Shown: piece by piece, positions 42,163 through 46,977 of the stretch
Numbering within the stretch: the first letter of the stretch is position 1
How the letters are laid out: each line of letters begins with the position of its first letter
Source of the DNA: Bacteroidales bacterium
GTDB taxonomy: Bacteria; Bacteroidota; Bacteroidia; Bacteroidales; JAADJA01
Length of the DNA stretch: 46,977 nucleotides
Reading direction: 5' to 3'
NCBI GenBank assembly: GCA_030596605.1
Contig: JAUVJI010000013.1
Span: 1 to 46,977, forward strand
Position numbers and translations under genes: made by a program
Notes under the pieces: model-generated
The model's input: the letters and a program-made list of their open reading frames with translations, nothing else
Databases searched by the model: none
Told to the model about the DNA's origin: nothing

Positions 42163-43635
42163 ATGAAAAAACTTCCTTCTTTTTTTTCGACTTTAGTGAT
42201 TTTCTGCTTTTTATTTCAAACCACACTTTTTGCTGAATTTGTAGAAATCAGCACAGCACGGCAAGTTGCTGAAAATAAAATTAAATTATCTGATCAAGAT
42301 TGTGAATTTACAATCAAGTTTGAAAGAACATTTGTTGCAGAAGCGCAGACAAAACCTTTGTTTTATGTCTTTGAACTTTTGCCCAAGGGTTATGTTGTTA
42401 TTTCAGCCGATACAGATCTACCTCCGGTTATTGCTTATTCGTTTGAGAGTAACTTTGAAATTTCAGAAAATTTGAAGAATCCATTAACCGAACTCTTAAT
42501 TGCAGATTTACAAAATCGAAAGAATAATATTCCAAACATTCCTGATGAAATTATTTCGGTACGTAATCTTGAATGGGAAAATCTATTTCAGGGCATTGAC
42601 GAGATAAGTTTTGAGAAATCATACGGGCCTTATATACAAACCGCTTGGGGACAGGGTGCTCCATATAAAAATTTTTGTCCCATGGATCCTGTTACCAATG
42701 AGCGAAGTATAGCAGGATGTCCGGCAGTGGCCATGGCACAGATCATTAACTATTATGCCGCCATTAATGAATCAGTTTTTACAGATCTGGATGATTACTA
42801 TCATTCTTATGCAGGAAGAAATTACTGGATTGATGACGAATACGAAGATCTTGATTTCCCATCTTTTCCTCTGCTCAATATGTACCTTGACACCCTGGTC
42901 GAATGCTGGCAAAATCAAACTTCATTAAAAGATAATGAAAAAGCAGCCCTGAATTTTGCCTGTGGAGTAGCGGCCAAGCAAGTATATACATCAAGCGCTT
43001 CAGGAACATTTGGTGTAAACCAGGCCTTTGATGCTTATTTACGTTTGGGATTTAATGAGGCGATCTTATTGGATGATAATGATACATCCCTTTACACCCA
43101 ATTAACCCAAAATATGATAGATGGCCGGCCTGCCCATCTGGCTGTTGTTGATGAGGGCTGGACAATGGGACATAACGTGGTAGTGGATGGTTATGATATT
43201 GGTGGATTTTATCATCTGAACTTCGGGTGGAACGGATCATATAACGGATATTATTTGCTTCCCGATGAAATCCCATATGGATTGACCGTCATTGAGGGAT
43301 TGATACTGAATATCGAATATCCTCCTGTTTATACAAATGCTCCGAATTATAGTCAACAATTTCAATCCGGAGAAATTGAAATATTTCCAAATCCTGCAAA
43401 TGATCATATTTATATAAATTATTCCATTTCAGATGCTGAACCTGTCTGTATCAATATTTATGCAGTGAATGGTGCCTTGATCTCATCATTAATAGATGAA
43501 AATCCAAATGAAGGACTGAATATTATTAGGTTGGATTTTAATGAATCAGGAATAGCTAAATTTCAAAAGGGAATGTACTTCTGCATACTGAATTCAAATG
43601 AAGGATTTAGAACAGGAAAATTTATCGTTCGATGA
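42163..43635 (+). CDS. C10-family cysteine protease (streptopain-like) with T9SS sorting domain
   Basis: Secreted papain-like protease of 490 residues. The signal peptide is about 1-24 (ends TLFA). An inhibitory Spi-type propeptide (about 27-110, YVFELLPKGYVVISADTDLPPV) precedes the mature domain with catalytic Cys186 in AGCPAVAMAQIINYY and His337 in MGHNVVVDGYD, followed by HLNFGWNGSYNGYY. From about 405 a T9SS type A sorting domain begins with IEIFPNPANDHIYI and ends with GKFIVR, so the protease should reach the cell surface. Related enzymes include SpeB and interpain. Its stop overlaps the start of a methyltransferase gene (ATGA). TAAATTTG at 42128-42135 is a possible -7 element. Confidence 0.93.
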   Translation: MKKLPSFFSTLVIFCFLFQTTLFAEFVEISTARQVAENKIKLSDQDCEFTIKFERTFVAEAQTKPLFYVFELLPKGYVVISADTDLPPVIAYSFESNFEISENLKNPLTELLIADLQNRKNNIPNIPDEIISVRNLEWENLFQGIDEISFEKSYGPYIQTAWGQGAPYKNFCPMDPVTNERSIAGCPAVAMAQIINYYAAINESVFTDLDDYYHSYAGRNYWIDDEYEDLDFPSFPLLNMYLDTLVECWQNQTSLKDNEKAALNFACGVAAKQVYTSSASGTFGVNQAFDAYLRLGFNEAILLDDNDTSLYTQLTQNMIDGRPAHLAVVDEGWTMGHNVVVDGYDIGGFYHLNFGWNGSYNGYYLLPDEIPYGLTVIEGLILNIEYPPVYTNAPNYSQQFQSGEIEIFPNPANDHIYINYSISDAEPVCINIYAVNGALISSLIDENPNEGLNIIRLDFNESGIAKFQKGMYFCILNSNEGFRTGKFIVR

Positions 43636-44396
43636 GCGATAGTTGCGAATACCCCGATTTTTTTGCCAGATTTTATGATGTTATTTATGATCAAGTCAGA
43701 AATGATGCTGACCATGATTACTTTTTAAATAAAATGCTCAAGGTTAAAGGTCCTGTATTAGAAGTAGGAGTGGGAACCGGGCGGTTTTTTATAAAAGCCT
43801 TAAATCGGGGAGTGGATATTTTTGGAATTGACCTTAGCCCATCAATGATCAAAATTTTAAAGGACAAATTGCCACAGAAAGAACATCAGCGGGTTTGTGT
43901 TCAGGATTTATGTAAACTTGATCTCAACAGGAAGTTTGATCTTATCATTGCCCCTTTCAGAGTATTTATGCATATTATTTCAGTTGAAGATCAATTACAA
44001 GCGCTGAATAAAGTTTATGAACATCTTGTTCCGAATGGTCAATTTATTTTTGACCTGTTTGTGCCCAACCTGAAAATGTTGCTTGAAGGCCTGGATAATT
44101 TCAACGATTTTGAAGGTGAATATAAACCCGGTAAAAAACTCAAACGATATTCATCCATGCAGGCCGACCTGGTCAACCAGATTAGTCACGTGACATTTAA
44201 ACTTGTTTGGGATGAGGATGGAAAAGAAATATCAAAAGAATGGAACACAGACCTGCGATTCTTCTTCAGGTATGAAATCGAACATCTCATCAATCAATCG
44301 AAATTAGAATTGGTTAAGATTTGCGGCGACTTTGAGGAGAATGAGTTAAATCAAAACTCGAAGGAGTTTATTGTTGTTTGTAAACGCAGTAGCTAG
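43632..44396 (+). CDS. Class I SAM-dependent methyltransferase
   Basis: Cytoplasmic methyltransferase of 254 residues. It begins FFARFYDVIYDQV, typical of small-molecule methyltransferases. Motif I is VLEVGVGTGRF, then the acidic residue in FGIDLSPSMI (SAM ribose), LIIAPFRVFMHI (motif IV) and the post-II region NGQFIFDLFVPN. The substrate is not evident. It overlaps the C10 protease gene by four bases, which couples its translation to an exported protease, an odd partnership. The stop codon (44394-44396) lies inside the left terminus of a MITE, so the present C-terminus, KRSS, may have been set by that insertion. Confidence 0.88.
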   Translation: MSDSCEYPDFFARFYDVIYDQVRNDADHDYFLNKMLKVKGPVLEVGVGTGRFFIKALNRGVDIFGIDLSPSMIKILKDKLPQKEHQRVCVQDLCKLDLNRKFDLIIAPFRVFMHIISVEDQLQALNKVYEHLVPNGQFIFDLFVPNLKMLLEGLDNFNDFEGEYKPGKKLKRYSSMQADLVNQISHVTFKLVWDEDGKEISKEWNTDLRFFFRYEIEHLINQSKLELVKICGDFEENELNQNSKEFIVVCKRSS

Positions 44397-44522
44397 TGTC
44401 AAGTCATTTCTAAATGACGGTTGAGATTGCTTCTTCCTCGTTCCTCGTCATCGCAATGACGTCACTGCGAGGAAGTATGACGAAGCAGTCTCCTCGACTA
44501 AATACATATGACTTGACACTAG
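44393..44522. mobile_element. 130-bp MITE with perfect 15-bp inverted termini
   Basis: CTAGTGTCAAGTCAT at 44393-44407 and its exact complement at 44508-44522 bound a 130-bp unit. The middle (CGTCATCGCAATGACG and GCGAGGAAG...GAAGCAGTC) is a widespread type of genomic repeat. No ORF. It gives the upstream methyltransferase its stop codon. Confidence 0.75.
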
Positions 44523-44743
44523 AGCCTATTCCTGATAAATTTTCCTTGACAATTTTATTACAATAATGTTTCTATCTCATATTGTTTGTATTGAACATTT
44601 CCTCAAATGAAGCAACTCTACATATTTAATCCAAAACTTTGTTAATTAAAAGTTAAATATCTGAAAACCTAAATGTTTTAATTTAATTTTGTTTAGAAAT
44701 ATTCTAAATAATAAACAGTCATTAACTAATAAAATTAACTAAC

Positions 44744-45493
44744 ATGAAGAAATCATTGATATTAATTGTAACACTTATTGCCTTTGTTTTTACAAGCTTT
44801 GGGCAGGAAGAAGATTACAAAATGTGGGAATTGATGTATGTTAAGCCCAAGTATGATAAATTAAAAGAGTTTGGTGAAGCTATGGCTCATCACAACAAAA
44901 CGTATCATAATGAAGGTCCATATAAAGTTGATATGTGGATGGCCTTGACAGGTCCGCACACTGGGGAATGGGTTTGGGCTATGGGTCCCTGCAAATTTTC
45001 TGATTTGGACAATCGCCCTGAGTCGAAAGAACATCTGGAAGATTGGCGTGACAACGTAATGCCATACATTGATGAAATCTCAGAAGGGGAATACTGGAAG
45101 CTGGATGAGAAAGTATCTTATATGCCTGAAGGTTCATTTTCCGGAAAAGAAGTCTGGGCTGTATACGATATCAAACCATTTGAAGGCTATCGTTTTACAG
45201 TACTGCTTGAAAAAGTAGTTGAAGTTTATAAAGAGAAAAGTTACCCTAATTATTTCACAGTATTTAGAACACAATTTCATTCCGGTAGCGGTAGAGACAT
45301 CGCAATTGGTTTCGGATTTAAAAACTGGGCATTTTTTGATGAGGAAGATAAATTCTGGAAAGACTATGAAGATGTTCATGGAGAAGGCTCCAAATGGAAA
45401 TTTTTTGAAGAATACAGGGAAATCGTTGTTAGCACTTTTGATGAAGTTTCAGAATTAGTGCCTGAACTCAGTGGAGGTAGAGATGAAGAATAA
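44744..45493 (+). CDS. Secreted NIPSNAP-like (dimeric alpha/beta barrel) protein
   Basis: Exported protein of 249 residues with signal peptide MKKSLILIVTLIAFVFTSFG and cleavage before QEED. The mature part has two similar halves, MWELMYVKPKYDKLKEFGEAMAHH and AVYDIKPFEGYRFTVLLEKVVEVYK, each followed by a strand containing VWAMGP or IAIGFGF. This fits a tandem ferredoxin-like dimeric alpha/beta-barrel of the NIPSNAP/ABM kind. Tryptophan- and acid-rich. Role unknown. A canonical terminator lies about 30 bases after the stop, so it is a single-gene unit. Confidence 0.78.
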   Translation: MKKSLILIVTLIAFVFTSFGQEEDYKMWELMYVKPKYDKLKEFGEAMAHHNKTYHNEGPYKVDMWMALTGPHTGEWVWAMGPCKFSDLDNRPESKEHLEDWRDNVMPYIDEISEGEYWKLDEKVSYMPEGSFSGKEVWAVYDIKPFEGYRFTVLLEKVVEVYKEKSYPNYFTVFRTQFHSGSGRDIAIGFGFKNWAFFDEEDKFWKDYEDVHGEGSKWKFFEEYREIVVSTFDEVSELVPELSGGRDEE

Positions 45494-45521
45494 TCATTGA
45501 AAATCAAGAAGGAAAATGAAA

Positions 45522-45547
45522 GAGCCGGGTGAAAGCCCGGTTTTTTT
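45522..45547 (+). terminator. Terminator of the NIPSNAP-like gene
   Basis: A hairpin with 5-bp core CCGGG/CCCGG (45525-45529 with 45536-45540) and a GAAA-type loop, extended by weaker flanking pairs, is followed by seven Ts. Confidence 0.85.
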
Positions 45548-45670
45548 GTTTTATGACTATAGGTTATTTCAATTAACATTTAACTGTTAACTTAATCCTT
45601 TACAAATATTAGCAGTTCCATTGATTTGTTCTAACTTTGTTTTAAACTAAGAACAGATACCAAATAATAG

Positions 45671-46977
45671 ATGTCAGGATTCTGGAGAATATTTATTATA
45701 GTTTGTGTTTCGGTGATAGTAATCGCTGTAGGATTTTGGGGGTATTCTTATTACCAAAAAATTAAAAATCCCACATCACCTGCTTTACATGCTATTTCAT
45801 CCAATACTTTTTTATTTGCCGAAATAAAGAATCTCCCGCAATCTTTTTATAAATTAACGTCAAAAACCGAATTATGGAAGGAACTCATTGGTATTTCGTC
45901 AGTAAATAAACTTCATCAGGAGATAATGTATTTTGATTCTGTTTTCAAAACAGACTCATATATTAATGAGCTATATGAGCAAAACAGGCTTGTAATTTCA
46001 TTGAATGATAATCTTCGGGGAGAGGTAACACCTGTTTATATTTTTGAACTTCCGGCAACAGACCAGGGATTAGCCATCGAAAGTTTTATAAAGAAGATAA
46101 ATGGTGCGAAGAGCATTGTAATGCAGAAATCGTATGAGAAAGCTGAGTTAATGATGGTCAACATTTCAAGCCTTGAAAGGATTTTTAATTATACCATACA
46201 TAACGGTTTATTTGCAGGGAGTTTTGATGAGCGGGTTCTAAAAGAGGTTGTTGATCATTTAAATTCAGGAGAGCCGGTAAATACAAATGAAAGGTTTAGG
46301 CGGATTGAGCAAACCGCAGGAAAAAATGTGGATGCCAATATTTATTTCAATTATAACGTTTTTGGACGGTTTGCTGAAAAATTCTTTAACCATGATAAAT
46401 TCCCTGATCCGGAAAGTCTGTTTGACTTTGGTGAATGGACTGAAACAGATTTAATTATTAAGAGTGATGAATTACTTTTTAACGGTTACACGATAACATC
46501 AGATACAGGACAATCTCTGTTAAACCAATTTACACAAGAGCCCCAGGAAATCAAACTTCAGCAAATCCTTCCATTTGATATTTCGCTTTTACTACATTTG
46601 GGTTTTGAGAATTTTGAGCAGCATTTTCTGATTCGCTCTAAAACCCCAGCATATAAGGTAAGGTTCAGCAAGTTTGAATCTTCATTCAGGAAAAAGTACC
46701 ATATTGATATTCAGCAGGAATTTATTTCGTGGATTGGAAATGAGGTAGCGCTGGCTGAAAAGCATTTAATAGGATCAAACAAGAAAACTTCTTTTGTGGT
46801 TGTTCATTCAAGCGATATTAAAACAGCTGAAAAAGCCTTGTCTCAAATTATAATAAAAATTGATAAGGCAAAAGGCCTTAATTCATTCGTTCGTGAATCT
46901 GGTGAGTACATCATCAGGAAAATAAATGATCCGGAGATTTTGGATAAAGTCTTTGGTCATTTTTTCTCAACCCTGAA
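45671..46977 (+). CDS. DUF3352-like membrane-anchored protein, 3' partial
   Basis: An open frame of 435 codons starts at the ATG 45671 (MSGFWRIFIIVCVSVIVIAV) and runs to the right edge without a stop. The N-terminus is one transmembrane helix with a short cytoplasmic tail; the rest faces the periplasm. Repeated features (FAEIKNLPQSFYKLTSKTELW, TPVYIFELPATDQGLAIESF, FISWIGNEVALAEK) are those of DUF3352-type Bacteroidota proteins, which have no known activity. TAACTTTG at 45632-45639 may be its -7 element. The preceding gene has its own terminator, so this begins a new unit. The C-terminus is beyond the window. Confidence 0.82.
   Translation, partial: MSGFWRIFIIVCVSVIVIAVGFWGYSYYQKIKNPTSPALHAISSNTFLFAEIKNLPQSFYKLTSKTELWKELIGISSVNKLHQEIMYFDSVFKTDSYINELYEQNRLVISLNDNLRGEVTPVYIFELPATDQGLAIESFIKKINGAKSIVMQKSYEKAELMMVNISSLERIFNYTIHNGLFAGSFDERVLKEVVDHLNSGEPVNTNERFRRIEQTAGKNVDANIYFNYNVFGRFAEKFFNHDKFPDPESLFDFGEWTETDLIIKSDELLFNGYTITSDTGQSLLNQFTQEPQEIKLQQILPFDISLLLHLGFENFEQHFLIRSKTPAYKVRFSKFESSFRKKYHIDIQQEFISWIGNEVALAEKHLIGSNKKTSFVVVHSSDIKTAEKALSQIIIKIDKAKGLNSFVRESGEYIIRKINDPEILDKVFGHFFSTL

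Overview
The window reads as a chromosomal segment of a Bacteroidota bacterium, probably an environmental, facultatively or strictly anaerobic Bacteroidales/Marinilabiliales-type organism. The evidence is two proteins with type IX secretion (T9SS) C-terminal sorting domains, an S46 dipeptidyl-peptidase, DUF3857 transglutaminase-fold proteins, LytS/LytTR regulators, AT-rich DNA, mostly weak Shine-Dalgarno sequences, and promoters of the Bacteroidota type (TTTG, about 20 bases, TAnnTTTG). No rRNA, tRNA or CRISPR array was seen.

Bases 1-12463 start with the 3' part of an S46 peptidase gene. A putative cell-surface electron-transfer region follows: a double-rhodanese lipoprotein, a decaheme c-type cytochrome lipoprotein, a Crp/Fnr regulator with an FNR-like box in its own promoter, two outer-membrane beta-barrels (one FadL-like), an octaheme cytochrome carrying a T9SS sorting domain, and a NarX/NarL-like two-component pair. 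The cytochrome lipoprotein appears to carry a one-base frameshift at its C-terminus.

Bases 12464-16363 hold a MITE-like repeat, an AAA_14/DUF4143 ATPase and a GH127 beta-L-arabinofuranosidase. Bases 16600-25900 are a metal and metalloid resistance region: arsR-arsC-arsM behind a large inverted-repeat operator, a His-rich exported protein with a clear promoter, and a CusBAC-type RND efflux operon, then a 5'-truncated DsrE-family gene, a MITE and a DUF302 protein. Bases 25941-31731 hold two DUF3857/transglutaminase proteins (one with the catalytic residues lost) and an OmpA-like/TPR lipoprotein.

Bases 31786-36870 look like a variable region. They contain an alpha/beta hydrolase split in frame by one stop codon from its C-terminal TPR part, then a large AT-rich gene for an LRR-Roc-COR GTPase ending in what looks like a TOPRIM/DUF4435-like nuclease domain, bracketed by repeat copies and followed by a 269-bp inverted-repeat element. 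This ROCO-TOPRIM fusion is the best candidate for an undescribed (possibly defence) system here.

Bases 36873-46977 hold a small secreted protein, a tightly overlapping histidine kinase / LytTR regulator / five-repeat glycogen-binding-like lipoprotein operon, a relic of an OsmC gene among repeats, tadA, a T9SS-exported C10 cysteine protease overlapping a methyltransferase gene, a MITE that supplies that methyltransferase's stop codon, a secreted NIPSNAP-like protein, and the start of a DUF3352-like membrane-anchored protein that runs off the right edge.
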